17,937 nucleotides of DNA. It comes from Christensenella sp. UBA2853. GTDB lineage: Bacteria; Bacillota; Clostridia; Christensenellales; Aristaeellaceae. The position numbers were made by a program, and so were the translations under genes. The notes beneath the pieces were generated by a model. The model did not search any database, was not told the DNA's origin, and worked only from the letters and a program-made list of their open reading frames with translations. This document shows positions 7,231 to 15,259 of this stretch, piece after piece; positions within the stretch are counted from its first letter, which is position 1, and every line of letters starts with the position of its first letter. The stretch is from contig DEFL01000045.1 in assembly GCA_002350845.1 (NCBI GenBank), forward strand, positions 9,467 through 27,403, written 5' to 3'.

Positions 7231-7259
7231 GTTATAGCAAAGGGCCATGGAAGTTTCAA
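7231..7259 (-). promoter_or_regulatory. Duplicated alaS promoter facing the transposase
   Basis: This is the right-hand copy of the alaS promoter: TTGAAA (7259-7254), 17-nt spacer, TATAAC (7236-7231). The last -10 base comes from the IS end, so the key final T is replaced by C and the promoter should be weaker than the original. It points leftward through the transposase gene toward nrfA. Confidence 0.6.
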
Positions 7260-7321
7260 GAAGAAATAGCGCATAAAACAGAGCGGACATGATTGTGCCG
7301 CAACAGGTTCACTGCTTCGGC
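7232..7321. repeat. 90-bp direct repeat, right copy (likely target-site duplication)
   Basis: Identical to 963-1052 at all 90 positions and immediately adjacent to the right IS end. Removing one copy together with 1053-7231 restores a simple divergent intergenic region of about 430 bp between alaS and the secreted-protein gene at 7449. Confidence 0.88.
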
Positions 7322-7448
7322 TATCCTGAATGACGACGGGAGGCAGGAGCATCCGGAAGCGTATCGAAAGAAAACAGGGGGAAGAAAACAGCAGGGAGAA
7401 TCGTCTTTTTTGCTGAGGGTTTGCCAAAAGATGGAAGGAGTGTCCGCG

Positions 7449-8846
7449 ATGATCAGAAAGGGACTGGCTGCGCTTCTGGCGCTCATGCTGCTGTGCAGCA
7501 CCGCCTGTGCGGAGGGACTGAGCAGTGAACTGTATCAGAACCTCGGAAATCTGCTTGAGGAGACAGACAATGTCACATTGAAGGGTGAAGCGGAATTCAC
7601 CTATGATGACCTGTGCTTTAAAAAGCTGTCTGTCGAGTACCTGCGGAAAAACAGCATGGATCATTATATGAATGTTGATTTCTGGACCAGAGGTCACAGG
7701 AGCAACGGGGAAGACATGGAGTACACTTCAGGGTATGCCATTCTTGCCAGGAACGGAACAGCGAATGCGTTTGAGAAACTGTACCATACCCTCTGGCACG
7801 ATATCAGCTACGAGGATCGGAAAACCCTGTTCAGTCTCGAAGCCGTGAACGATTATGACCGGCTCGGAGAAATCCTTCCGGAGCTGGCGGAAGGATTCCC
7901 AAACTACAATATCACGGTCGAGCTTGACGGATTTGATACGGTCTTTCATGTGAAGGCTGACGTCAGACAACTTCCGGAAAAGGTCCAAAAGACGGGAGAG
8001 GGCGCCGTGCGGCATCTTCTGAACCGTTACCTTGAGGTCGGGCTTCCGGAAGAGGAGGATATCGATCCGTACCCGTATCATTCCCTCGATTATGATACGT
8101 TTGAACTCTTCAGCGCACTCTATGAGAAAAACTACGGGGAGATCCCGTCCCGCGAATACATCACCCGGATGATGAATATGGGCAGCGGAACCGATGAAGA
8201 ATGGGATCGGTACGGCGTGGTCTACGGTCAGTGCGTGGCGATGGCGGGAAAAGCGCACCAGCAGTACACGGATGGATACAGTATCCTGAGGGCTGACGGC
8301 ACACTGGACCATTATGATGTGTATTATCAGTACCTGCAGGGGAAAGGTTCCTGCAGTGTGTATTATGATGACTATCTGACGGCAGCCGAAGCATTCATTG
8401 AGAAAGCCCTGCAGGAAGGGAAGATCACGGAGGAAGAAAAAACGGAAAAATCCCCGTATCAGCTGGCCGAAGAACTGGGCATGCAGGAGTACTATGAGAC
8501 GCTCGGAAAGAACGAGAAAGCCGTTATTGCGTATGTCGGCAGCGATGGCAGCTGCAGGTTTTTCGCAGATGAACAGTCTTACAACATTGCCACGGCAGAG
8601 TCTGTGACACAGTGCATTGCAAACAGCATGCAGAGCATGGCTCTGGGAGAGACTGAGGTCAGCATCCGCATCAGCGGAGGCCGCATCAGTTCAGCCGAGG
8701 GCATGGTGGAACTCAGGATGACGGCGATGGATGGTACAGAGCATTCCATCCGGATGCATTTCTCCGGCACGGTTTCCGACTATGGCACAACGGAGCTTGA
8801 CGAAGCGGAAAAACAGTTTGAAGAGATGATCAGCTGGACCCCGTAA
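7449..8846 (+). CDS. Secreted protein of unknown function
   Basis: I do not recognise this 465-aa protein. It begins with a clear export signal (MIRKGLAALLALMLLCSTAC) that probably ends at ACA before EG; the cysteine does not sit in a good lipobox. The mature part is acidic, rich in Asp, Glu and Tyr, without further membrane segments, cysteine clusters or repeats. ATG 7449 is chosen because GGAAGGAG lies 8 nt upstream and the signal peptide starts there; the frame is open back into the 90-bp repeat but without coding character. It stands alone, divergent from alaS in the inferred ancestral order, and ends just before a strong terminator. The insertion ends 127 bp upstream, so its promoter may have been affected; I find no consensus promoter in the gap. 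Confidence 0.85.
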   Translation: MIRKGLAALLALMLLCSTACAEGLSSELYQNLGNLLEETDNVTLKGEAEFTYDDLCFKKLSVEYLRKNSMDHYMNVDFWTRGHRSNGEDMEYTSGYAILARNGTANAFEKLYHTLWHDISYEDRKTLFSLEAVNDYDRLGEILPELAEGFPNYNITVELDGFDTVFHVKADVRQLPEKVQKTGEGAVRHLLNRYLEVGLPEEEDIDPYPYHSLDYDTFELFSALYEKNYGEIPSREYITRMMNMGSGTDEEWDRYGVVYGQCVAMAGKAHQQYTDGYSILRADGTLDHYDVYYQYLQGKGSCSVYYDDYLTAAEAFIEKALQEGKITEEEKTEKSPYQLAEELGMQEYYETLGKNEKAVIAYVGSDGSCRFFADEQSYNIATAESVTQCIANSMQSMALGETEVSIRISGGRISSAEGMVELRMTAMDGTEHSIRMHFSGTVSDYGTTELDEAEKQFEEMISWTP

Positions 8847-8859
8847 ACAAACAGACACC

Positions 8860-8893
8860 AAAAGGGCATCCCGATTTCGCGGGATGCCCTTTT
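8860..8893 (+). terminator. Rho-independent terminator, probably bidirectional
   Basis: AAAAGGGCATCCC (8860-8872) pairs perfectly with GGGATGCCCTTTT (8881-8893) around an 8-nt loop. It lies 14 bp after the stop of the secreted-protein gene, and the A/T flanks allow it to act on both strands. Confidence 0.9.
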
Positions 8894-8904
8894 GACATGC
8901 ACAG

Positions 8905-8931
8905 AAAAACGGCCCGTGCATGCACGGGCCG
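8905..8931 (-). terminator. Rho-independent terminator of glyS
   Basis: A 22-bp perfect palindrome (8910-8931, half-site CGGCCCGTGCA) is followed on the minus strand by five T (8909-8905), 8 bp downstream of the glyS stop. Confidence 0.85.
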
Positions 8932-8939
8932 ATCGATGA

Positions 8940-10319
8940 TCAGAAGCGGAGGCGTTCTTCAATCCAGCCGCGGAGTTCACTGAGCGGTACACGGACCTGC
9001 TCCATGGTGTCGCGGTCACGGATGGTGACGGACTGGGTTTCCTCAGTCTCAAAGTCAACACAGATGGTGTAGGGCGTGCCGATTTCGTCCTGACGGCGAT
9101 ACCGCTTGCCGATGGAGCCGGTCTCATCATAATCCACAGGGAAGTACTTGCACAGATTATCGTGGATTTCAGAGGCCAGGGCACCCAGCTTGTTCTTCTG
9201 CAGGGGCAGCACAGCAGCCTTGAAGGGAGCCAGGGCAGGATGCAGATGGAGCACCGTGCGCACGTCGCCGCCTTCGAGTTCCTGCTCTTCATAGGCGTTG
9301 CACAGGAAGGCCAGGACGGCACGGTCAACACCCAGGGAGGGCTCGATGCAGTAGGGGATAAAGCGTTCATTGGTGACCGGATCCAGATATTCCATGGACT
9401 TGCCGGAATGATTCTGGTGCTGGGTGAGGTCGTAATCGGTACGGTCAGCGACACCCCAGAGTTCGCCCCAGCCAAACGGGAAGAGGAACTCGAAGTCCGT
9501 GGTTGCCTTGGAGTAGAAAGCGAGCTTTTCAGGCTCATGGTCACGCAGACGCAGGCTCTCCTCTTTCATGCCCAGACTGAGCAGCCAGTCGCGGCAGAAG
9601 GAACGCCAGTAGTTGAACCATTCCAGGTCCTCACCGGGCTTGCAGAAGAATTCCAGTTCCATCTGCTCGAATTCACGCACGCGGAAGATGAAGTTGCCGG
9701 GGGTGATTTCGTTGCGGAAGGACTTGCCGATCTGCGCAATACCGGCGGGAAGCTTCTTGCGGGTGGTGCGCATCACGTTCTGGAAGTTGACAAAGATGCC
9801 CTGCGCGGTCTCGGGACGCAGATAGATCTCGTTGGCAGCGTCCTCGGTCACGCCGGAATAGGTCTTGAACATGAGGTTGAACTGGCGGATGCCGGTGAAG
9901 TTCTTTTTGCCGCACACAGGGCAGACGATGTCATGCTCGGCAATGTACTGTTCCAGTTCCTGATTGGTCCAGCCGTCGCCGGTCTCTTCACCGTGCGTGA
10001 AATCCTCAATCAGCTTGTCCGCGCGGAAACGGGCCTTGCAGTCCTTGCAGTCCATGAGCGGATCATTGAAGCCGCCGACGTGGCCGGAAGCAACCCATAC
10101 TTCGCGGTTCATCAGGATCGCGCAGTCCAGGCCGGTGTTGTATTTGTTCTCCTGGACAAATTTCTGCCACCAGGCGTTTTTCACATTGTTCTTGAAAGCC
10201 ACACCCAGAGGGCCGTAGTCCCATGTGTTGGCAAGTCCTCCGTAGATTTCACTACCGGGGAAAATAAAGCCGCGGTTCTTGCAAAGAGCCACCAGCTTGT
10301 CCATAGTCAGTTCAGCCAT
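8940..10319 (-). CDS. glyS: Glycyl-tRNA synthetase, dimeric single-chain type
   Basis: Class II synthetase that charges tRNA-Gly in the cytoplasm. The 459-aa chain is the homodimeric (alpha2) kind, not the alpha2-beta2 GlyQ/GlyS kind. Visible parts are the N-terminal catalytic region starting with DKLVALCKNRGFIFPGSEIY, two CXXC pairs suggesting a zinc site (C91/C94 and C133/C136), RPETAQGIF, motif 2 around SFRNEITPG (200-208), motif 3 around EPSLGVDRAVLAF (326-338) and a C-terminal anticodon-binding domain (about 365-455). ATG 10319 has GGGAGG 8 nt upstream. A consensus promoter lies close by, leaving a leader of only about 25 nt, too short for a T-box. It is monocistronic and ends at its own terminator. 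Confidence 0.97.
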   Translation of the reverse strand: MAELTMDKLVALCKNRGFIFPGSEIYGGLANTWDYGPLGVAFKNNVKNAWWQKFVQENKYNTGLDCAILMNREVWVASGHVGGFNDPLMDCKDCKARFRADKLIEDFTHGEETGDGWTNQELEQYIAEHDIVCPVCGKKNFTGIRQFNLMFKTYSGVTEDAANEIYLRPETAQGIFVNFQNVMRTTRKKLPAGIAQIGKSFRNEITPGNFIFRVREFEQMELEFFCKPGEDLEWFNYWRSFCRDWLLSLGMKEESLRLRDHEPEKLAFYSKATTDFEFLFPFGWGELWGVADRTDYDLTQHQNHSGKSMEYLDPVTNERFIPYCIEPSLGVDRAVLAFLCNAYEEQELEGGDVRTVLHLHPALAPFKAAVLPLQKNKLGALASEIHDNLCKYFPVDYDETGSIGKRYRRQDEIGTPYTICVDFETEETQSVTIRDRDTMEQVRVPLSELRGWIEERLRF

Positions 10320-10350
10320 GCCGACATCCTCCCGTTACAATTTCGTGGGT

Positions 10351-10379
10351 ATGATAGGGCAGAGCCCTCCCTTTGTCAA
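10351..10379 (-). promoter_or_regulatory. Sigma-A promoter of glyS
   Basis: On the minus strand, TTGACA (10379-10374), a 17-nt spacer and TATCAT (10356-10351) lie about 30 bp upstream of the glyS start codon. Confidence 0.85.
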
Positions 10380-10490
10380 GCGCAATCACAAGATCAGCGC
10401 ATTTCAGGGTGGAAAGATGGGGGTAAAAAAGTATAAAAAAACTCTGAAAAAGAATCTTGAAAAAAGCTTCCTTTGTTCAGCCGTCAGATG

Positions 10491-10496
10491 TATAAT
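10491..10496 (+). promoter_or_regulatory. Candidate -10 box for the gene at 10559
   Basis: TATAAT lies 62 bp before the proposed start, but the -35 region at the right distance (TTCCTT) is poor, so the promoter is weak or needs an activator. The rest of the 10380-10490 spacer is A-rich with no other signal. Confidence 0.4.
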
Positions 10497-10558
10497 GAAA
10501 TGAATAATGCTTTCGGGCACCACGGTGACACGGCCTGTAGCAGCGAGGAGTGACCGCG

Positions 10559-13354
10559 TTGGAGATCATGTACGGTAAGGCAGGAAGACATATCCCCAAA
10601 GCAAGACGGGAAGAAAAAGTATGGCCCTATCTGTATGGATTTGAGGTGCTCAGGGAGGAAAACTGGCCTGAGATTGAAACACTCTGCCATGACGGGCTGA
10701 CGTTTGATGCGGTTGAAACGGATGACGAATTGAAAAACCGGATGCCGGAAGGGTTCATCCGGTGGTGCTGCTTTAATTTTAAGGAAGAACTCAGGGCCCT
10801 GTGCGATGTGCTGGAAGAGAAAGAAAACTGGTGGCACATCACGCAATCGCGCGCCGAGGGCAAAAAACTGGTTGAAATCGGGGAACAGAACCATCTCACC
10901 AGCGAGCGGGTCCGCCAGATCTGCAATCTGCTTGTGTCCAGAACAGAGCAGAAAGGCGGGATGGAAATCCTGGCCCAGATGGCTGCCATCAATGGATATA
11001 CGGACTGCCTGACAGAAGAGGAAATGGAAAAATATCTCGGCCGCAGGTCGCGGATCATGATCTATCTTCTGACCAGCATTCTTGAGAAAAATGAGGTCTG
11101 GTATTATTGGCCGCGGGCTCATGTCATTGTGCTGGAAGGCGCACGGGAAACAGCGGAGAAGACGGAAGCCTATGTGCAGACGATTCCGGATGTCGTGCCC
11201 GTCACTTCACTCCCGGAGGTGGGTCAGCGCGCGGAAGCGGCAGGGTATTCAGGCCGATTGGTGGAACAGCTGATCCGGCACACCTATCAGTATGACGGAC
11301 ACAACTATCACCGCGGGGCTATTCAGACACAGCATGTATGCGAAGACATCATGCATACCTATTTCAGTCACGGCATCTATATCTATGATGCGGAGTCACT
11401 CCGGCTGTTCCGGGAGAAGGCACGTGAAAAGTATGGACCGAATTGTCCTGTGCCGGAGAATGACCATGCCATGACCGTGCTTCTGAACCGGATCTCCATG
11501 CTCCGCAACCGGGGCATCTACATTCCCGCGAAGAAGGGCGTGCTGCCCAAAGAGCTTCTGGACCGAATCCGCCGCTACATGAAGGAAAACGGCCAGGTTT
11601 CCTATATGTACAATACGCTTTACGGGGCATTCCACCAGGAACTGCTGGAGTACGGTGTGGACAACCGGTATTATCTGCAGGGCATCCTGAAACAGGAGTT
11701 CGGGGATGAATATACGATCACCCGTGACTATATCACCACAGGGCAGGAGGACAAGCAGCTCAAGGATCCGGTCATCCGGTATATCCGGGACGCAGGCCGA
11801 ATGGTGACCAAGGAGGAACTCGCGGGCGTGTTCCACACCTCGCCCTATCTCGCGTACAACTGCGCGCTGATGGACCGGTCGATCATCAATTATTTCGGGC
11901 AGTACATGCATGTGGATAATCTGGGGCTGACGGATGAGGAAAAAGACGCGCTGCACGATGCGGTGGACGCGCTGCTCAGTGACGGAAAACTGCATGAGAC
12001 GAAAGAGCTTCTGAAGATTCTCCGGCGGTCTCAGCCGCAGCTGGTCCGGAAGGCACATCTGGATGCTCCGTACCCGGTCTTTTCGCTCGTGAATTCCCTG
12101 ATGGGGGACGAGTATGTGCTGAACCGGCCCTATATGGCGCTTCGCGGTTCAGAGGGCGAAAAGCAGATTACTGACATCAAAGGGATTCCCGGAACGCGCA
12201 CCAAGATGCATACAAGCATGCCCAAGCACCGCACGACGGCAGGCCCTGAAAAGATTCTCGAAGCCATTGAAAACAGCGGAAGTCAGGGCATCACGCTCCA
12301 GGAACTGCATCGCATGTATCATGTGACGAAAAACTACATCGCGAATGTCTGTGAAGACCCGAAAGTGATCGGCATCAGCGACCGGTACCTGTCGGCTGAC
12401 AGCATTCAGGGACTCGACGCGGCCAGGGAGACGTTCTATCAGATCATTGATAAAGAACTCAGAGAAAACGGGGTCGCCAGGCGGGAGAGAGTCTGCGAAC
12501 TGATCCGGGGTGCCATCCCTGAATTTTTCGAGCAGAACCGTCTCACCGAAGCGATTGCTCCGTTCTTCATGACCAAGTATCTTTTCCAGAAGCTCAGATA
12601 CCGGGATGTGATCTGGTATTTCCATCCCCACAACCGTTCGATCAGCCTCAAGAAAGAAGAGAGCGATGTCACGCTGATGGGACAGGTGATGGCATACTGC
12701 AGGCGTGTACAGCGCCCGGTCACGATGGGCGAACTGACGGACCGCCTGAGCATTCTCGGATACAATACAGACAACCTGAAGTACAATCTGCACCTGTGCG
12801 AAGATCCGTTCCTGTTTGTTTACGGGGAGGATACCTATGTGCTGGTGGAGTCCATCGGGATTACGGACCGGTGGATTGATGAGTCAGCCCGGAAACTGAA
12901 GCAGCTCTTCCAGGGCGGAAGATCGCTGATCCCGTATCATGCGGTGAGGGATGAATGGCTCTGTGAACAGATGCCGCCTATCCCGATGGGGCTCGCCTGG
13001 AACCGCTATTTCCTCCAGCAGCTCTGCTGCTTCTATGGTGAACGGATGGGTGCGCGGACCATATGGCCGATCGGTGTCCATGATTTTAATCAGCTGCACT
13101 CGTTTATCGTTTCCGCAGGCTCTCCGATCCGCACGCCGTCGGATGCGGTCTGGGCATGGATGGTGCACACGGGGTGGAGCGGAAAAACGCTCAGAACAGA
13201 GGAGTTTATGAGTCTGCTCCAGAAAGAGCGGATCATTGCGGACGAGAGTCTGAAAAAAGCGCACAGGTTCAGCAGAACACTGGACAATCCGGCGCAGTTC
13301 AAATGGAATGCGTCCGAGACGCGGGTCGTCATTGTCCCGCCGCCGGAGGAATAA
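10559..13354 (+). CDS. Large protein with sigma-70 region-4-like helix-turn-helix, function unknown
   Basis: A 931-aa protein I cannot name. Residues about 98-128 (RAEGKKLVEIGEQNHLTSER, then VRQICNLL) match the promoter-recognition helix-turn-helix of sigma-70 region 4, with the LxEIGxxxxLTxERVRQI pattern well kept. No sigma region 2 or 3 is visible, so it is not a standard sigma factor. The rest looks like a chain of related alpha-helical or winged-helix units; for example NRYYLQGILKQEFGDEYTIT and FSLVNSLMGDEYVLNRPYM share spacing. TTG 10559 is chosen because GAGGAG lies 8 nt upstream; GTG 10550 overlaps that site, and ATG 10568 is possible. It has no signal peptide, is monocistronic, and ends at a shared terminator. 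A DNA-binding regulator is the best guess. Confidence 0.85.
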   Translation: MEIMYGKAGRHIPKARREEKVWPYLYGFEVLREENWPEIETLCHDGLTFDAVETDDELKNRMPEGFIRWCCFNFKEELRALCDVLEEKENWWHITQSRAEGKKLVEIGEQNHLTSERVRQICNLLVSRTEQKGGMEILAQMAAINGYTDCLTEEEMEKYLGRRSRIMIYLLTSILEKNEVWYYWPRAHVIVLEGARETAEKTEAYVQTIPDVVPVTSLPEVGQRAEAAGYSGRLVEQLIRHTYQYDGHNYHRGAIQTQHVCEDIMHTYFSHGIYIYDAESLRLFREKAREKYGPNCPVPENDHAMTVLLNRISMLRNRGIYIPAKKGVLPKELLDRIRRYMKENGQVSYMYNTLYGAFHQELLEYGVDNRYYLQGILKQEFGDEYTITRDYITTGQEDKQLKDPVIRYIRDAGRMVTKEELAGVFHTSPYLAYNCALMDRSIINYFGQYMHVDNLGLTDEEKDALHDAVDALLSDGKLHETKELLKILRRSQPQLVRKAHLDAPYPVFSLVNSLMGDEYVLNRPYMALRGSEGEKQITDIKGIPGTRTKMHTSMPKHRTTAGPEKILEAIENSGSQGITLQELHRMYHVTKNYIANVCEDPKVIGISDRYLSADSIQGLDAARETFYQIIDKELRENGVARRERVCELIRGAIPEFFEQNRLTEAIAPFFMTKYLFQKLRYRDVIWYFHPHNRSISLKKEESDVTLMGQVMAYCRRVQRPVTMGELTDRLSILGYNTDNLKYNLHLCEDPFLFVYGEDTYVLVESIGITDRWIDESARKLKQLFQGGRSLIPYHAVRDEWLCEQMPPIPMGLAWNRYFLQQLCCFYGERMGARTIWPIGVHDFNQLHSFIVSAGSPIRTPSDAVWAWMVHTGWSGKTLRTEEFMSLLQKERIIADESLKKAHRFSRTLDNPAQFKWNASETRVVIVPPPEE

Positions 13355-13366
13355 AGCCGGAATACG

Positions 13367-13394
13367 AAAAAAACTGCCGCAGGGCAGTTTTTTT
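13367..13394 (+). terminator. Bidirectional terminator between the sigma-like gene and btuD
   Basis: AAAAAAACTGCC (13367-13378) and GGCAGTTTTTTT (13383-13394) form a perfect 12-bp stem with a 4-nt loop. It lies 12 bp after the plus-strand stop and 7 bp after the btuD stop on the minus strand, so it can serve both convergent transcripts. Confidence 0.9.
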
Positions 13395-13401
13395 CGTGGC
13401 C

Positions 13402-14181
13402 TTACAGCTCCGGATCGGGTTCTTCCCACTGCGCGTAGAGCGCCTGCATCCAGGCGTGCACATCCATCCCGTAGATCTCCTGCAGCCGGTCTCTGGTGAA
13501 GACCGATGCGGGCGTGCCGAGAGCTGCACACTGTCCATGGTGGAGCAGAAGAACCCGGTCGGCATACTTTCTGGCAAGCGCGAGATCGTGCACGACACAC
13601 AGAACTGCTTTGGAAGGCTCCCTGCGCCAGCGGTCGATCAGCGCGAAAATGTCTTTCTGATAGAGGAAATCCAGATGATTGGCGGGCTCGTCCAGCAGAA
13701 GGATATCCGGGTCCTGAGCGAACACCTGGGCCAGGAAAGCGCGCTGGAGTTCGCCTCCGGAGAGTGTCCGCATGGAATGGCTGCGGAGGCTGTCCACACC
13801 GGTAATTTCCATGGCCTGCAGAACCTTTTCATCGGATGAACCGGAACGTGAAAACGGATGGGTGCGGCTGGCGTACCGGCCAAGACGCACAATGTCTTCA
13901 ACGGTGTAATCGAAAGAGCCGCTGTTGCGCTGCATCAGAAGGCCCATGGAACGGGCAATCTGCTGCCGTGAAAGAGAACGGATATTCTTGCCTTTGATTT
14001 CCACTGAGCCTTCAAAGGGCAGACTGCCGGAAATGGCCGAGAGCAGGGTGCTTTTCCCGGCTCCGTTTGGCCCGACGAGCATGAGAATGCTGCCGGGGTC
14101 AAGAGAAAAGGAGATGTCGTGCAGAATCTCCTTTTTCTGTAGGGAGACCGAGACATTGACAACGTTCAGGAGATGATCCAT
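13402..14181 (-). CDS. btuD: ABC transporter ATP-binding protein, cobalamin uptake (BtuD-like)
   Basis: Cytoplasmic ATPase that powers vitamin B12 import with BtuC and BtuF. The 259-aa protein has Walker A GPNGAGKS (37-44), Q-loop Q84, signature LSGGEL (140-145), Walker B ILLLDE (160-165) and the switch histidine in VVHDL (H198). It belongs to the FecE/FepC/BtuD class, which serves both B12 and iron chelates. The cobalamin riboswitch at the head of the operon favours B12 or a related corrinoid. The start ATG is 1 nt after the btuC stop, with GGGAGG 7 nt upstream inside btuC, so the two are translationally coupled. Confidence 0.92.
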   Translation of the reverse strand: MDHLLNVVNVSVSLQKKEILHDISFSLDPGSILMLVGPNGAGKSTLLSAISGSLPFEGSVEIKGKNIRSLSRQQIARSMGLLMQRNSGSFDYTVEDIVRLGRYASRTHPFSRSGSSDEKVLQAMEITGVDSLRSHSMRTLSGGELQRAFLAQVFAQDPDILLLDEPANHLDFLYQKDIFALIDRWRREPSKAVLCVVHDLALARKYADRVLLLHHGQCAALGTPASVFTRDRLQEIYGMDVHAWMQALYAQWEEPDPEL

Positions 14182-14182
14182 G

Positions 14183-15211
14183 TCATGCCCTCCCTTTCCT
14201 GGAACGGTAGAATATCACCACAAAGACGATGGCGCCGACCAGGGACGTTACAACGCCGATGGGCAGCTCAACCGGGCTCAGCACGGTTCTTCCTGCGAGG
14301 TCGGCGAGCATGAGAAAGACAGCCCCGCCGTACAGAGAGCAGGGAAGGAGCCGGTCATGGTTGGGACCGAAGATCATGCGCAGCATATGCGGGACGACAA
14401 GCCCCACGAAGGAAATGCTTCCTCCGATGGAGACACAGACACCGATGAGCACAGAGACGGTGATGAGCACAATCAGCTTGACAAGGCGGACGTTGACGCC
14501 GATATGCAGCGCGTTTTCCTCAGAGATCGCAAAAGCATTGAGTTCCTCCGCGTGCAGGCGCAATATAGCGTAGCAGAGGATCAGGGCAGCGCACAGGACG
14601 ATCGCCTGCACATAGGTGCTGCCTGAAAGGGAGCCCATGGTCCAGAAGGTGATCGAGCGGATTCTCTCGCCGGCAAAGGTGATGATCAGACTCATGACAC
14701 TCGAGGCGAACATGGAAAAGATGACACCGATGAGAATGATGCTGGTGGTTTCCAGTGTTTTGTCCAGGAGATAGGCAAGAGACAGAATCAGCAGCAGGGA
14801 GAGAAAGGCAAAGAACATGGCGGAGAGCATGGTTGCTCCGTAGCGGAGTCCGGGAATCTGAAAGCCAAGCGCCAGGGCGAGCACCGCCCCGAGGGACGCG
14901 CCTGCGGACACGCCGAGCGTGGATCCGTCAGCGAGGGGATTGCGGAGCAGGCCCTGCATGGCGCAGCCGCACACAGACAGGGAAGCTCCGACCAGCGCCA
15001 CGCACAGAACGCGGGGCAGACGGATGGAAAGAATGATGGATCCGAACGTCGAGGAAGACGGCACCCCGGAAAGCAGTCCGCGGAATACCTGCAGCGTTTC
15101 CGTCAGCGGGATGGCAACAGAGCCGACACAGACGCACAGGAGCATGGTGCCGCAGACCGCGGCGATCCAGAAGAGGCGGAGCGGCATGGAAAAACAGGAA
15201 CGCCTGTTCAT
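14183..15211 (-). CDS. btuC: ABC transporter permease, FecCD family (BtuC-like)
   Basis: Integral membrane subunit of the corrinoid importer. The 342-aa protein has roughly ten hydrophobic segments. It also has family landmarks: IRLPRVL after the first periplasmic loop, GCAMQGLLRNPLADGSTLGVS, FWTMGSLSG, and GGSISFVGLVVPHMLRMIFG near the C-terminus, where the family contacts the ATPase. ATG 15211 has GAGG 5 nt upstream. It lies between btuF and btuD. A terminator-like hairpin immediately before it should lower its expression relative to btuF. An iron-siderophore permease would look much the same; the riboswitch is what points to B12. Confidence 0.93.
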   Translation of the reverse strand: MNRRSCFSMPLRLFWIAAVCGTMLLCVCVGSVAIPLTETLQVFRGLLSGVPSSSTFGSIILSIRLPRVLCVALVGASLSVCGCAMQGLLRNPLADGSTLGVSAGASLGAVLALALGFQIPGLRYGATMLSAMFFAFLSLLLILSLAYLLDKTLETTSIILIGVIFSMFASSVMSLIITFAGERIRSITFWTMGSLSGSTYVQAIVLCAALILCYAILRLHAEELNAFAISEENALHIGVNVRLVKLIVLITVSVLIGVCVSIGGSISFVGLVVPHMLRMIFGPNHDRLLPCSLYGGAVFLMLADLAGRTVLSPVELPIGVVTSLVGAIVFVVIFYRSRKGRA

Positions 15212-15221
15212 GGTAACCTCA

Positions 15222-15252
15222 CAAAAAAGAGAGGGGAGCAGATGCTCCCCTC
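15222..15252 (-). terminator. Intercistronic terminator-like hairpin between btuF and btuC
   Basis: On the minus strand GAGGGGAGCA (15252-15243) and TGCTCCCCTC (15240-15231) form a perfect 10-bp stem with a 2-nt formal loop, followed by TCTTTTTTG (six T at 15228-15223). It lies only 8 bp after btuF and 11 bp before btuC. As a leaky terminator it would let more binding protein be made than transporter. Confidence 0.75.
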
Positions 15253-15259
15253 AGTCTGA

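Larger units (their letters stand above)
1053..7231. mobile_element. Composite IS1634-type transposon carrying nrfA-resB-ccsA
   Basis: A 6,179-bp segment is bounded by matching IS ends: CCCGTCTTTTTCAG at 1053-1066 and its near-perfect inverse CTGAAAAAGACAGG at 7218-7231 (13 of 14 positions agree). Identical 90-bp direct repeats flank it with no spare bases. The left edge is a 101-bp IS remnant and the right edge an almost complete IS in the same orientation. Between them lie a recombinase fragment and the nitrite reductase/cytochrome c maturation genes. The simplest reading is that the whole unit transposed together into the alaS promoter region. An alternative is stepwise insertion followed by recombination between IS copies. 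The unchanged 90-bp repeats argue for a recent event, whereas the two IS ends have diverged at 3 of 101 positions. Confidence 0.8.
5175..7231 (-). mobile_element. IS1634-type insertion sequence (near-complete, transposase disrupted)
   Basis: About 2.06 kb between terminal inverted repeats CCCGTCTTTTTCAG (5175-5188) and CTGAAAAAGACAGG (7218-7231), with one transposase gene on the minus strand. It is visibly more AT-rich than the flanking genes. The outer end (7231) abuts the right 90-bp repeat; the inner end faces nrfA and has an extra terminal copy at 5154. The 5' leader of the transposase gene carries a perfect 14-bp palindrome at 7091-7104. Family assignment rests on the transposase and on the long direct repeats. 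Confidence 0.88.

Noticed and set aside
9162..10436. Long plus-strand open frame opposite glyS
   Set aside because: The minus strand encodes an unmistakable glycyl-tRNA synthetase; the antisense frame has no recognisable features.
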